NCBI GenBank assembly: GCA_902826095.1 | Contig: CADEDN010000007.1 | Location: forward strand, 1 to 64,000 | Direction: 5' to 3' | Origin: an uncultured Alphaproteobacteria bacterium | GTDB taxonomy: Bacteria > Pseudomonadota > Alphaproteobacteria > Caulobacterales > Parvularculaceae | Length of the DNA stretch: 64,000 bases | In this document: positions 1 to 8,081 of the stretch, piece by piece | Layout: each line of letters opens with the position of its first letter | Numbering within the stretch: position 1 is the first letter of the stretch | Notes under the pieces: generated by a model | What the model was told of the DNA's origin: nothing | Seen by the model: the letters and a program-made list of their open reading frames with translations, nothing else | The model's database searches: none | Program-made: the position numbers and the translations under genes

Positions 1-140
1 CCGAAAATCAACCGCTTATATAATTAAAGAAATTCCGCCTCCGGCCGGACTCCGCCCTAGCGGAATCGGCCAAAAATTCCCCCATGATCAGGCATTCCGT
101 ATGCGGAGCGTCAACCGGGAGGGGCGCCGGAAATTGGCAA

Positions 141-310
141 GTGTCATCCCGTGCGCGCTGCAGCGCGCAGCGCTGCCGCGCAGACACGGGATCCCGTGCG
201 GCCGGCGCTTCAATCTCACCGGATCCCGGATCAGCGCAGCAGCCCTCATCCTGAGGAGCCGCCGTCAGGCGGCGTCTCGAAGGACACGCTGCAGCGCATC
301 CGGGATAACA
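141..310. repeat. TCATCCCG-family intergenic repeat carrying a second repeat inside it
   Basis: The segment begins GTGTCATCCCG, has an internal arm ACACGGGATCCCG, and then reads ATCCCGGATCAGCGCAGC. Other copies in this window (26737-26846 and 43945-44060) close directly with a CCGGGATGACA arm. Here a block of roughly 45 bases starting CCTCATCCTGAGGAGC and ending GTCTCGAAGGAC sits before the closing arm GCTGCAGCGCATCCGGGAT. I read this as a second repeat type inserted in the first. No gene is seen in positions 1-505; short open frames here are translations of the repeats. Confidence 0.6.
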
Positions 311-345
311 GGGTGGTGGCGGGCGGAGAGATCAGGCTGAAACAG

Positions 346-441
346 CCCCAATCCCCCCTGCCCCCTTTCCAAGGGGGGTGAAGGAAGGAGGCGCGTCCGG
401 ATTCCCTCTCCTTGAAAAGGGGAGGGTAGGGTGGGGATTGG
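346..441. repeat. Long imperfect inverted repeat, CCCCAATCCCCC type
   Basis: The left arm begins CCCCAATCCCCCCTGCCCCC and the right arm ends GGGTAGGGTGGGGATTGG, so the outer ends are near reverse complements. Inner sub-hairpins are visible around CCTTTCCAAGG and CCTTGAAAAGG. It lies just beyond the 3' end of the GMC oxidoreductase gene. It is probably a non-coding interspersed repeat of the miniature inverted-repeat kind. No transposase is nearby. Confidence 0.55.
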
Positions 442-505
442 TTTTGATACAGACGAATGGCGTTTTCGCGCAGGACCGCGCGCGCTCTTGCGCGCGCCGC
501 GCCGG

Positions 506-2107
506 TCACGCGGCGCGGATCAAATCCGCCGCCTTTTCGCCGATCATGATCGAGGGCGCGTTGGTGTTGCCGGAAATGAGGTTCGGCATGATCGACGCGT
601 CGGCGACGCGAAGGCCGCACACGCCGTTGACGCGGAGCTCAGGGTCAAGGACGGCGCGCGCGTCGGACCCCATGCGGCAGGTGCCGACCGGGTGATAGAT
701 TGTGTCGCTCCGGCGCTTGATGTCGGCGATGAGCTCCAAATCCGTCGCAGTCGGGCCTTCGTAAAGATAGTCGCCGGCGACAGCTCGCATCGCCGGCGCC
801 TCGAGAATGCGAAATACGATGCGCGCGCCCTTCATCAGGCGGCGGAGATCATCTTCATCGGAGAGGAAATTCGGATCAATCACCGGATTGGCCGTCGGGT
901 CGGCGGAGGCGAGCAGAACCTCGCCCTTGCTATTCGGCCTCAGCACGCAGACATGGCAGGAAAAGCCGCCGCCGAAATGTTTCTTCTCGCCGTGATTGTC
1001 GACAAGCGCCGGCAGGAAGTGAAGCTGGATGTCGGGCTCGGCCTCCATCGGGTCGGTTTTCAGGAAACCGCCGGCCTCGGCGAGATTTGACGTCAACGGC
1101 CCCGTCCGGCGCGTCCGGAAATCGCTGAAAGTTTTTGGAAAATTGAGCGCGAAGGCGAGGGTGAATGCGATCGACGACGGCGCGCCCGTCTTGCGCAGGA
1201 CCGTGTAGTCAAGGTGATCCTGCAGGTTCTTGCCGACTTCGGGCGCATCGACGACGACGTCGACGCCGACGGATTTCAGGTGCTGCGCCGGCCCGACGCC
1301 CGACAGCATCAGCACTTGCGGCGATTGAAACGCGCCGGCGGAGACGATCACTTCCTTCCGCGCGCGAATTTCCTTCGAAATATTTCCCTGGCGGAAGCGA
1401 ACGCCCACGGCCCGCCCGTTCTCGATCAGGACCTTTTCACAGCGGCTGTTCGGCTTCACGTCGACATTTGATCGCGCGCGCGCGGGATGCAAATAGGCGA
1501 CCGCGGCGGAGCAGCGTCGCCCGTCGCGCTGCGTCACCTGATAAAATCCCATGCCCTCCTGGCGCGCGCCGTTGAAGTCGCCGTTTTTCGGCAATTGCAA
1601 TTCGGCGGCCGCCTCGAGAAAGGCGTCAGAAAGGGGATTTTGATAGCGAAGATCGCTGACCGTGAGCGGGCCGCCTGTCGCGTGAAACTCGTCGCCGCCG
1701 CGCTGCTGGTCCTGCGCTTTCCTGAAATAGGGAAGGACGTCGTCCCAGCCCCAACCCGTCGCGCCCGCTTTCGCCCAGCCGTCATAGTCGGCCTTCGATC
1801 CGCGGATATAGATCATCGCATTGATCGAGCTTGAGCCGCCGAGCGTCCGCCCGCGCGGCTGTTTGCCGATCTTGCCGTTCATGTGTTTTTGCGGCGCGGT
1901 GTCGAATGACCAATTGTAAATCGTTCCCTTGGGGAAGAAGGCGAAGCCGAGCGGCGTATGGATGAGCGCGCTCTTGTCTTCCGGACCCGCCTCAAGGACG
2001 CAGACCGTCGACTTGCCGTCCTCGCTGAGGCGGCTCGCGATGACGCAGCCCGCCGATCCCGCGCCGATGATGACGTAGTCGAATGTTTCGCTCGGGAATT
2101 CGGCCAT
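506..2107 (-). CDS. GMC family FAD-dependent oxidoreductase (choline/alcohol dehydrogenase-like)
   Basis: The 533-residue product has the full GMC layout. The N-terminal ADP-binding fold carries [16 protein letters not shown] (about residues 12-27). The GMC signature region [14 protein letters not shown] is at about 91-104, and the C-terminal catalytic-site HPVGTCRMG is near residue 470. Such flavoenzymes oxidise alcohols to aldehydes; the substrate cannot be read from sequence. There is no signal peptide, so it should be cytosolic. Its ATG shares one base with the stop codon of the upstream aldehyde dehydrogenase (TGATG), which implies translational coupling. Together the two could oxidise an alcohol to an acid; that is inference from adjacency. 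Confidence 0.9.
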   Translation of the reverse strand: MAEFPSETFDYVIIGAGSAGCVIASRLSEDGKSTVCVLEAGPEDKSALIHTPLGFAFFPKGTIYNWSFDTAPQKHMNGKIGKQPRGRTLGGSSSINAMIYIRGSKADYDGWAKAGATGWGWDDVLPYFRKAQDQQRGGDEFHATGGPLTVSDLRYQNPLSDAFLEAAAELQLPKNGDFNGARQEGMGFYQVTQRDGRRCSAAVAYLHPARARSNVDVKPNSRCEKVLIENGRAVGVRFRQGNISKEIRARKEVIVSAGAFQSPQVLMLSGVGPAQHLKSVGVDVVVDAPEVGKNLQDHLDYTVLRKTGAPSSIAFTLAFALNFPKTFSDFRTRRTGPLTSNLAEAGGFLKTDPMEAEPDIQLHFLPALVDNHGEKKHFGGGFSCHVCVLRPNSKGEVLLASADPTANPVIDPNFLSDEDDLRRLMKGARIVFRILEAPAMRAVAGDYLYEGPTATDLELIADIKRRSDTIYHPVGTCRMGSDARAVLDPELRVNGVCGLRVADASIMPNLISGNTNAPSIMIGEKAADLIRAA

Positions 2108-3549
2108 CAGACGAACTTGCGCACCATCTTCAAGAGCCTGTCGGTTTTCTCCGAGAACGGCGGATAGAGCATTTTGCTCGACGCAAACTTGCTTTGATAG
2201 AACACGGGCTTCATGTGTGAAAAGGTCTCGAAGCCTCTGGCGCCGTGATAGGCGCCGACGCCGCTCTTGCCGACGCCGCCGAACGGAAGATTTTCCTGCG
2301 CGACGTGCCAGAGCGTGTCGTTGACGGTGACGCCCCCTGCAATCGTCCGTTTAAGGACGTCGTCGCGCGCGGCCTTGTCCTCGCCGAACCAGTAGAGCGC
2401 GAGCGGCCTGTCGCCTTTGTTGACCCGCTGGATCGCCTCTTCGCGGCCGGAGACGCCGAGCACCGGAAGCACGGGCCCGAAAATCTCCTCCTTCATCAGC
2501 GCGATGTCCGCCGGCGGATCGATGACGATCGTCAGCGGGATTTTTCGTTGGGGATCCAGCGCGTTCGACGAACCAACTTCGACAATTCTGGCGCCGGCGT
2601 CCCTTGCTTCCGCGACAAGCGCTTTCAGCCGCGCAAAATGGCGCGGCGAGACGATCGCCGTGTAATCGCTCGTGACGTCGATTTCGGGATAGAGCCTGCG
2701 CGCCGACGCGGCGAGGGCGTCGACGGTCGCATCAAGCCGCGCGCGCGGCGTCAGCACGTAATCCGGCGCGACGCAGGTCTGGCCGGCGTTGAAGGTCTTG
2801 CCGTGCGCGATCGACAGCGCGGCGGCGGCGATGTCCGCGCTTTCATCGATGATCGCCGGAGACTTTCCGCCGAGTTCGAGCGTGACGGGCGTCAGGTTTC
2901 TCGCCGCCGCCATGTAGACCTTTTGGCCGATCGACGTCGAACCGGTGAAGAGCAGATGGTCGAACGGCACGGACGCGAAGGCCTGGCCGAGATCGACGCC
3001 GCCGGTGACGACCGCCATGACGCCTTCGTCGAACTCCGCACGAATGATGTCGCGCAGGACGTCGCTCGTCGTCGGCGTCAGTTCGCTCGGCTTGATCATC
3101 ACGCGATTTCCGGCGGCGAGGGCCGCGGCGGCCGGCGACAGCGCGAGCTGCACGGGGTAGTTCCACGGGGAGATGATCCCGATGACGCCCAAGGGTTGCG
3201 GCTCAAGCCGGCTCTTGCCGGGCAGCATGTGCGGCGGCGTCGCGATCGCACGCGGGCGCATCCACTGAGCGAGATGTTTTCGCGCCGCCTTTGCGGCGGA
3301 AACAGAAACGATCACTTCCGCGACGATTGTTTCGTGCCGGGACCGGCAGGTGAAGTCGGCGTCGATCGCCTCGATGATTCGGGACTCATTCGCCTCGACG
3401 GCGCGGATGAGCGCGCCAAGCCGCGCCGCGCGGGCGGCGAGCGTCGGATTGGGCTCCGCCTCAAAAGCGCGCTTTTGCAGATGGAAAATCCGGTCGAGTT
3501 CGGCGTCGCGCGCCGGCGTCGTTTCAATCGGTCTCGTCGTATCGGCCAT
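2107..3549 (-). CDS. Aldehyde dehydrogenase, coniferyl-aldehyde-dehydrogenase-like
   Basis: A 480-residue NAD(P)-dependent aldehyde dehydrogenase. The general-base segment [10 protein letters not shown], the catalytic cysteine in [14 protein letters not shown] and the C-terminal [16 protein letters not shown] are all present. The overall pattern, with [12 protein letters not shown] and a C-terminal region ending near KMVRKFV, fits the class 3-like branch that includes coniferyl aldehyde and fatty aldehyde dehydrogenases. The exact substrate is not established. It is transcribed ahead of the GMC oxidoreductase with a one-base overlap. The hydrophobic-aldehyde assignment is family-level inference. 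Confidence 0.88.
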   Translation of the reverse strand: MADTTRPIETTPARDAELDRIFHLQKRAFEAEPNPTLAARAARLGALIRAVEANESRIIEAIDADFTCRSRHETIVAEVIVSVSAAKAARKHLAQWMRPRAIATPPHMLPGKSRLEPQPLGVIGIISPWNYPVQLALSPAAAALAAGNRVMIKPSELTPTTSDVLRDIIRAEFDEGVMAVVTGGVDLGQAFASVPFDHLLFTGSTSIGQKVYMAAARNLTPVTLELGGKSPAIIDESADIAAAALSIAHGKTFNAGQTCVAPDYVLTPRARLDATVDALAASARRLYPEIDVTSDYTAIVSPRHFARLKALVAEARDAGARIVEVGSSNALDPQRKIPLTIVIDPPADIALMKEEIFGPVLPVLGVSGREEAIQRVNKGDRPLALYWFGEDKAARDDVLKRTIAGGVTVNDTLWHVAQENLPFGGVGKSGVGAYHGARGFETFSHMKPVFYQSKFASSKMLYPPFSEKTDRLLKMVRKFV

Positions 3550-3645
3550 CGGTTCCTCCAGCGGTGCGGGAACTCGGAAAACGCGTCAGTTTCCCGTATT
3601 ACGGGCGTCGATGTCCAGCAAAAGAGGCAGCGCGCGCGGACGATC

Positions 3646-4584
3646 TCAATCTGACGCTTCGCCGACGACCGCGATGAGGCCCTGTTCGCGATCGACCGCG
3701 ACACGGCTCGCCTTGGCTATTCCATAGGGCGAAAGATCGGCGGCGATCCGCCATCCGCTTTCCGGCGCGCCAAGCGACCGCCAATAAAGTGCGGACCCGG
3801 CCGCCGAATAGACGCCGACAGCCTCACCCCGGTTGTCGAAGTCGATTGCAAAGTCCTGCGCGCCGTCCGGAAGCGGGAAGAGAGGCGCCTGCTCGCCGCC
3901 CGCCGAATCGTAACGCATCAGTCGGAACGACGGCGTCGCGGCGTCTTCGATCGCGGCGAACCAGAGCGAGTCGCCCGACGCGCTCGCCTCCATCGCGCGC
4001 CCGATCTTCTCGCGAACGAGGCTCGTCGCGCCGCTCGCCACATCGATGCGGTGGAGGCTGCCGGGGTCAGACCGAAAGTAGACGGCGAGCGCCGCGCCGC
4101 CGTCGAGCCATGCGTAATAGCCGACCGGCGCGAAATCTGCGACGGCCGCGCCTTTAGCGGCGCCCGGCGCGCGGCGATGAACGCGCGTCACGTCGCCGGC
4201 AGGATTTTCCTGAATATAGGAAAGTTCGCCGCCAGGGGCGCGCCTTGGCGAAAACTCGCTGCGGTCGGCGGAAACAAACACCGGCGCGCTCGCGCCAAGC
4301 TTCAGATCGTAGCGGCTTATGTCGGTTTTTCCGCTTTCGCCTTCGGAGACAAAATAGAACGCCTCTTCGCCGGGGATGAAGTAGGGCTGGTTGTCGTAAC
4401 CCTTGCGGATCGTGACGTTCCTGAACTCGGCCGCCGTGCGGCCGCCGGCGTCGTCGCGGATCCGGCCGAAAAATATCTCCGTATCGGGAATATCAGGCGA
4501 AGCGACAGCGGGCGGCGTTTCGTCCGCGGCGCCCGTCGCGCATCCGGCGATAAGGAAGGTCGCGAATAAGAACTTGCGGCACAT
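3646..4584 (-). CDS. Putative lipoprotein with beta-propeller-like (PD40-type) repeats
   Basis: A 312-residue product with a signal peptide ending in a lipobox (LIAGC), so the mature protein probably starts at a lipidated Cys15. The rest alternates short strands with motifs such as YDNQPYFIPGEEAFYFVSE and YDLKLGASAPVF. That is the texture of TolB/PD40 propellers, which report on peptides or act as scaffolds outside the inner membrane. The start at 4584 was chosen because GGGAGG lies 8 bases upstream; the ATG 15 bases further upstream has no such site. It stands alone on the minus strand, 96 bases upstream of the ALDH start. No enzymatic motif was recognised. Confidence 0.6.
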   Translation of the reverse strand: MCRKFLFATFLIAGCATGAADETPPAVASPDIPDTEIFFGRIRDDAGGRTAAEFRNVTIRKGYDNQPYFIPGEEAFYFVSEGESGKTDISRYDLKLGASAPVFVSADRSEFSPRRAPGGELSYIQENPAGDVTRVHRRAPGAAKGAAVADFAPVGYYAWLDGGAALAVYFRSDPGSLHRIDVASGATSLVREKIGRAMEASASGDSLWFAAIEDAATPSFRLMRYDSAGGEQAPLFPLPDGAQDFAIDFDNRGEAVGVYSAAGSALYWRSLGAPESGWRIAADLSPYGIAKASRVAVDREQGLIAVVGEASD

Positions 4585-4644
4585 TGCGGAGCCTCCCATT
4601 GCGGCGACGACCTACGGCGAAGAATAGCGACATTTTGCGTTTCA

Positions 4645-4702
4645 GCGCGACAGCCTTCGCTGCTGCGTGTTCTTTTCCCGGCCGGCTCGCCGAGCCGCAA
4701 CC
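4645..4702. repeat. Left copy of a direct repeat flanking the GIY-YIG gene
   Basis: The segment begins GCGCGACAGCCTTCGC and ends GCCGAGCCGCAACC. It matches the segment at 4976-5033 with roughly four-fifths identity and one single-base gap. The two copies lie on either side of the 79-residue GIY-YIG gene, as expected for a small cassette. Confidence 0.6.
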
Positions 4703-4942
4703 CTAAAGGCGCTTCTTGGCGAACGCTCGGCCGGAACCGGACTTGAGGTAGCGTTCAAAGGCGACGGCCCGCTCAACATCGGAAAAGGCAAGATAGGTCT
4801 TCACGCGCCAAGGTTTGAATTTGGCGGTGTGCGGAACGCCGCCCTCATTATGCTTCTCAAGCCGAGCCCTCAACTCGTCGGTCAGGCCGACATAGTGGCG
4901 CGTCGGGTCGTTAACACTCTCGAGGATGTAGACGTATTTCAT
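4703..4942 (-). CDS. Small GIY-YIG nuclease-domain protein
   Basis: A 79-residue single-domain protein that starts MKYVYILES, with the second half of the signature in HYVGLTDELRARL. A conserved Arg (R in LRARL) and a later Glu in the AVAFERYLKSG helix fit the GIY-YIG catalytic pattern of the UPF0213/YhbQ class. These stand-alone domains have the nuclease fold but mostly unknown roles. Both ends of the gene touch or approach related repeats (4645-4702 and 4976-5033), and tRNA-Ala follows. This suggests a small mobile cassette rather than a housekeeping gene. Confidence 0.8.
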   Translation of the reverse strand: MKYVYILESVNDPTRHYVGLTDELRARLEKHNEGGVPHTAKFKPWRVKTYLAFSDVERAVAFERYLKSGSGRAFAKKRL

Positions 4943-4975
4943 CCGCTACGACCGGTCCGCCTGCGCTTCGCTCCG

Positions 4976-5048
4976 GCGCGACAGCCTTCGCCCTGCGGGT
5001 ACTTTTCCTGGCTGGCTTGCCGAGCCGTAGCCCGCAGGGCGAAGGCTG
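4976..5048. repeat. Right copy of the flanking repeat, with an 18-bp inverted repeat
   Basis: Positions 4976-5033 match 4645-4702. In addition CAGCCTTCGCCCTGCGGG (4982-4999) has an exact reverse complement at 5031-5048, giving an 18-bp stem around a 31-base loop. The right arm runs 2 bases into the 3' end of tRNA-Ala. Confidence 0.6.
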
Positions 5049-5122
5049 GTGGAGCTGAGCGGAATCGAACCGCTGACCTCCTCATTGCGAACGAGGCGCT
5101 CTCCCAACTGAGCTACAGCCCC
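5047..5122 (-). tRNA. tRNA-Ala(CGC)
   Basis: Read on the minus strand, the gene starts GGGGCTGTAGCTCAG and ends CAGCTCCACCA. The acceptor stem GGGGCTG/CAGCTCC pairs with one G-U. The D arm, the anticodon stem CCTCG/TGAGG and the T arm with GGTTCGATTCC are intact. The loop TTCGCAA puts CGC at the anticodon, which reads Ala GCG codons. CCA is encoded. The length is 76 nt. Confidence 0.95.
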
Positions 5123-5230
5123 TTGCGGCCTTTTTGGCCCCAGGATTTGGGTGGCGCTGATCTAGGCGTGGGCTTGCGCCCTGTCAATTGAGGGAGGAAG
5201 GTCCCGGAAAACGCCATTCCGGAGGCATTC

Positions 5231-5632
5231 ATGATCGAACTGGCGGCGGCGCTGATGCTCGGCGCGTCGAAGTCTGAAGTCCCCCCGGAAAGCTGGAACT
5301 GCCGCAACCAGCTGGAGGTCTGGTGCGCCGCGGACGGCTGCGCGGCGACGCCGCCGGGCGCCTTTACGCCGTTGGACATCTGGGGGTCCGCCGATGGCGA
5401 CCTGTCCGTATGCGCCTATTCGGGCTGTTGGCAGGGCAAGGCCGCAATGACAGAAACCGACAGCCGGCTGCTCTGGTCGGCCGATGATCTGCCATTCGTG
5501 TCGGCGGTCGAAGGGGCGACGGGCGACGTCACCCTGCTCATCGATGCGCGCGACGGCGTCGGCTTTGTCAGGGCCGGCGGGCTTGCAACGCCGGTTCTTT
5601 GCGTTCGGGCGATGAAGTTGGAAAGCGAATAG
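5231..5632 (+). CDS. Hypothetical protein, cysteine-bearing
   Basis: A 133-residue protein of unknown function starting MIELAAALMLGASKS. It has a short hydrophobic N terminus and six cysteines (about 23, 32, 37, 61, 66 and 123), which could form disulfides if the N terminus acts as a signal. The pattern WNCRNQLEVWCAADGC looks like a compact, possibly exported domain. It starts 108 bases beyond tRNA-Ala and ends 64 bases before the yggT-like gene on the same strand. I recognise no family. Coding status rests on length, base composition and fit between neighbours. Confidence 0.6.
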   Translation: MIELAAALMLGASKSEVPPESWNCRNQLEVWCAADGCAATPPGAFTPLDIWGSADGDLSVCAYSGCWQGKAAMTETDSRLLWSADDLPFVSAVEGATGDVTLLIDARDGVGFVRAGGLATPVLCVRAMKLESE

Positions 5633-5696
5633 CCGGTTGCGATCGACGCCGACGCGTCATAGATGCGACAATCAGGCATTCTCGGAACGCTGAACC

Positions 5697-5987
5697 ATGC
5701 TGGTCATTTCATACCTCTTTAACGCGGTCATCAACCTCTACAGCTTCGTGATTATCGTCAGCGTCATCATGAGCTGGCTGATCAGCTTTAACGTGATCAA
5801 TCGACACAACCAGCTTGTCCAGGCCATCTGGTCGACGTGTCAGGCGCTGACCGAGCCGCTGTTGCGACCGATCCGGAATATGCTGCCCAATATGGGCGGC
5901 ATCGATATTTCGCCGATCATCCTCATCCTCGGCATCAATGCGCTGCAGATCGGCGTCAACAATTACGTTTTGCGCCCGCTAATGTGA
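5697..5987 (+). CDS. YggT family integral membrane protein
   Basis: A 96-residue protein with two hydrophobic segments (about 8-30 and 65-85) and the family features SWLISFNVIN and CQALTEPLLRPIRNMLPNMGGIDISPII. YggT proteins are inner-membrane proteins usually encoded beside DUF167 genes and linked to cell division, envelope or ion homeostasis; the biochemical role is unsettled. Its stop overlaps the GTG start of the DUF167 gene by 4 bases. It opens a run of overlapping genes that continues through folD to the glycosyltransferase pair. Confidence 0.9.
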   Translation: MLVISYLFNAVINLYSFVIIVSVIMSWLISFNVINRHNQLVQAIWSTCQALTEPLLRPIRNMLPNMGGIDISPIILILGINALQIGVNNYVLRPLM

Positions 5988-6292
5988 GCGGTCGGTTTCT
6001 GCTGCGGGTTCGCGTGAGCCCAAGCGCTTCCCGCGTCGCCGTCGGCGGCAAATGGGAAGGGCCTTCTGGCGAGGCGCGCCTCATCGTTCGCGTCGGCGCG
6101 CCGCCCGAAAAGGGAAAAGCCAACAAGGCCGCGGCGGAAGCGCTCGCCGAGGCGTTCGGCTTGCCGAAATCGGCCGTCAGGGTTACCGCAGGCGAAACGG
6201 ATCGCCTCAAAACTTTCGCCCTTGACGGCGATCCGGAGGCGCTGGCGGCGCGATTGGCCGTTCTGTTGGAAGGCGAGCATGGCGACCGCTGA
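5984..6292 (+). CDS. DUF167 (YggU) family protein
   Basis: The product is about 102 residues from a GTG start ([11 protein letters not shown]). The start was chosen because it overlaps the yggT stop as GTGA and begins exactly at the domain; an upstream in-frame ATG would overlap yggT by about 150 bases. The family signature is clear: [18 protein letters not shown] followed by [17 protein letters not shown]167 folds as a small alpha/beta domain of unknown function, and its adjacency to yggT is widely conserved. Its 3' end overlaps folD by 14 bases. Confidence 0.9.
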   Translation: MSGRFLLRVRVSPSASRVAVGGKWEGPSGEARLIVRVGAPPEKGKANKAAAEALAEAFGLPKSAVRVTAGETDRLKTFALDGDPEALAARLAVLLEGEHGDR

Positions 6293-7151
6293 CATCATCG
6301 ACGGCAAGGCGATTGCGGAGGCTCTTCGCGCGCGCATCGGCGGCGCGACGGCCGAACTTGCGTCGCGTCACCGCGTCGTCCCGGGCCTTGCCGTCGTTTT
6401 GGTCGGCGACGACCCCGCGAGCCATGTTTACGTCCGCAACAAGGGGATCGCGACGAAGAAAGCCGGCATGCGCTCGATCGAGCATCGTTTGGCGGCGGAT
6501 GCGCGCGAGGCGGAAATCGTCGCGCTTGTGCGGCGTCTCAACGCGGATGACGCCGTCGACGGCGTTCTCGTGCAAATGCCGCTGCCGCCGCAGATCGACG
6601 CGCATCGCGTCATCAACGAAATCGATCCGGCCAAGGATGTCGACGGCCTCACCGAAGCGAACGCCGGCCGGCTGCTTCTCGGCGTCAAGGGCCTTGAGCC
6701 CTGCACGCCGCAAGGGTCGGTCATCCTGATCAAGACGATCGAAAAGAAGCTCGCGGGCCTGCACGCGGTCGTCATCGGCCGATCGATCCTTGTCGGCAAA
6801 CCATTGTCTTTAATGCTGCTCGCCGAAAATTGCACGGTGACTATGGCGCATTCACGAACGCGCGACCTCGCCGAGACCTGCCGCTCCGCCGACATACTGT
6901 GCGCCGCAGTCGGAAAGGCGGCGCTCATCAAGGGCGACTTCGTGAAATCCGGCGCAATCGTCATCGATGTCGGCATCAACCGCGTCGGCGAACGGCTCAT
7001 TGGCGACGTCGATTTCGCGGGCGCGGCGCAACGCGCGCGCGCGATCACGCCGGTCCCTGGCGGCGTCGGACCAATGACGATCGCGTGTCTGCTGAAAAAT
7101 ACGGTTCTCGCCGCCGCGCGGCGACGCGGCCTTCCGGACCCGGAGATCTGA
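6279..7151 (+). CDS. folD: Bifunctional methylenetetrahydrofolate dehydrogenase/cyclohydrolase FolD
   Basis: A 290-residue cytosolic enzyme that interconverts methylene-THF, methenyl-THF and 10-formyl-THF, supplying one-carbon units to purine synthesis (purH lies further on). The catalytic lysine region [14 protein letters not shown], the PLPPQID segment, the NADP-binding [13 protein letters not shown] and the C-terminal PGGVGPMT are present. The start at 6279 begins MATADIIDG and overlaps the DUF167 gene; the longer frame upstream lies inside that gene and was rejected. The next gene begins immediately after its stop codon. Confidence 0.96.
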   Translation: MATADIIDGKAIAEALRARIGGATAELASRHRVVPGLAVVLVGDDPASHVYVRNKGIATKKAGMRSIEHRLAADAREAEIVALVRRLNADDAVDGVLVQMPLPPQIDAHRVINEIDPAKDVDGLTEANAGRLLLGVKGLEPCTPQGSVILIKTIEKKLAGLHAVVIGRSILVGKPLSLMLLAENCTVTMAHSRTRDLAETCRSADILCAAVGKAALIKGDFVKSGAIVIDVGINRVGERLIGDVDFAGAAQRARAITPVPGGVGPMTIACLLKNTVLAAARRRGLPDPEI

Positions 7152-8081
7152 TTGGCCTCGGTCGCCGTCATCCTTCCGTGTCTTAACGAGGAAACAGCGA
7201 TCGCCTCGGTCGTCGCCGATTTCAAAAAGGCGCTCCCAGCGGCGCGGGTTTTCGTCTTTGACAATGCGTCGACGGATGGAACCGTGCGCGCGGCCGCAGC
7301 GGCGGGCGCGATCGTCCGGGCCGAACCGATGCCGGGAAAAGGCAATGCATTGACAAGAGCCTTCGCCGACATCGACGCCGACATCTACGTCGTCGCCGAC
7401 GGCGACGGCACCTATGATGCGGCATCGGCGCCGGCGATGATCGAGAAGCTCCAGCGCGAGCGTCTGGACATGGTTGTCGGCGTAAGGGCGCACTCCGCCG
7501 CCGACGCCTATCGCCCCGGCCATGTTTTCGGCAATCAGGTCTTCAGCGGCATTTTCAGATCGCTGTTCAAGGCGAATTATTCGGACATCCTGAGCGGTTA
7601 TCGCATCTTGTCGCGACGCTTCGTCAAGAGTTTCCCCTCACGCGCGCGCGGCTTTGAAATCGAGATCGAAATGTCGGCGCATGCGGCGCTTCTCCGGCTG
7701 CCGGTCGCGGAGATCGAAACGCGCTACGCGGCGCGGGCGGCCGGCGACGCCAGCAAATTGCGAACCTTGCGCGACGGTGCGCGCATCCTGCGGCGGATGT
7801 TCCGCTTCCTCAGACTTCATCGGCCGAGATTTGTGTATGGCGTGCTCGGGATTGTCTGCACCGGCGTCGCCGGCATCATATTCATCCCGATCCTGATCGA
7901 GTTTCTTCAGACCGGACTTGTCCCGCGATTTCCGACTCTGATTGTATCGGCGGCGCTCGCCATTGTCGGCATCGGCGTCTTTTTCGCCGGCGCCATTCTC
8001 GACGCGCAGGCGCAACATTTTGCTGAAACAAAACGCCTCGCCTATCTCGGCCTCGCGCCGCCGCCCGGACAAGGCGAATGA
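7152..8081 (+). CDS. GT2 glycosyltransferase, polyprenyl-phosphate sugar synthase type
   Basis: A 309-residue protein with an N-terminal GT-A domain: VAVILPCLNEETAI, then VFDNASTDGT and the metal-site segment VVADGDGTYDAAS, typical of dolichyl/undecaprenyl-phosphate mannose or glucose synthases. Two hydrophobic segments near the C terminus (about 228-252 and 262-285) should anchor it in the inner membrane. The start is TTG, directly after the folD stop. Its last 4 bases overlap the next gene (ATGA), a large membrane protein. Such enzymes make lipid-linked sugar donors used outside by GT-C transferases. The sugar and final acceptor are unknown. Confidence 0.87.
   Translation: MASVAVILPCLNEETAIASVVADFKKALPAARVFVFDNASTDGTVRAAAAAGAIVRAEPMPGKGNALTRAFADIDADIYVVADGDGTYDAASAPAMIEKLQRERLDMVVGVRAHSAADAYRPGHVFGNQVFSGIFRSLFKANYSDILSGYRILSRRFVKSFPSRARGFEIEIEMSAHAALLRLPVAEIETRYAARAAGDASKLRTLRDGARILRRMFRFLRLHRPRFVYGVLGIVCTGVAGIIFIPILIEFLQTGLVPRFPTLIVSAALAIVGIGVFFAGAILDAQAQHFAETKRLAYLGLAPPPGQGE

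Noticed and set aside
2245-3654. 469-codon frame on the + strand
   Set aside because: It is the shadow of the aldehyde dehydrogenase and is rich in Arg/Asp as expected of a complementary frame.
4667-5191. 174-codon open frame on the + strand ending in a GGAERNRTADLLIANEALS-type tail
   Set aside because: It is a translation of the antisense strand of tRNA-Ala and of the GIY-YIG gene; this peptide is a well-known tRNA artefact.
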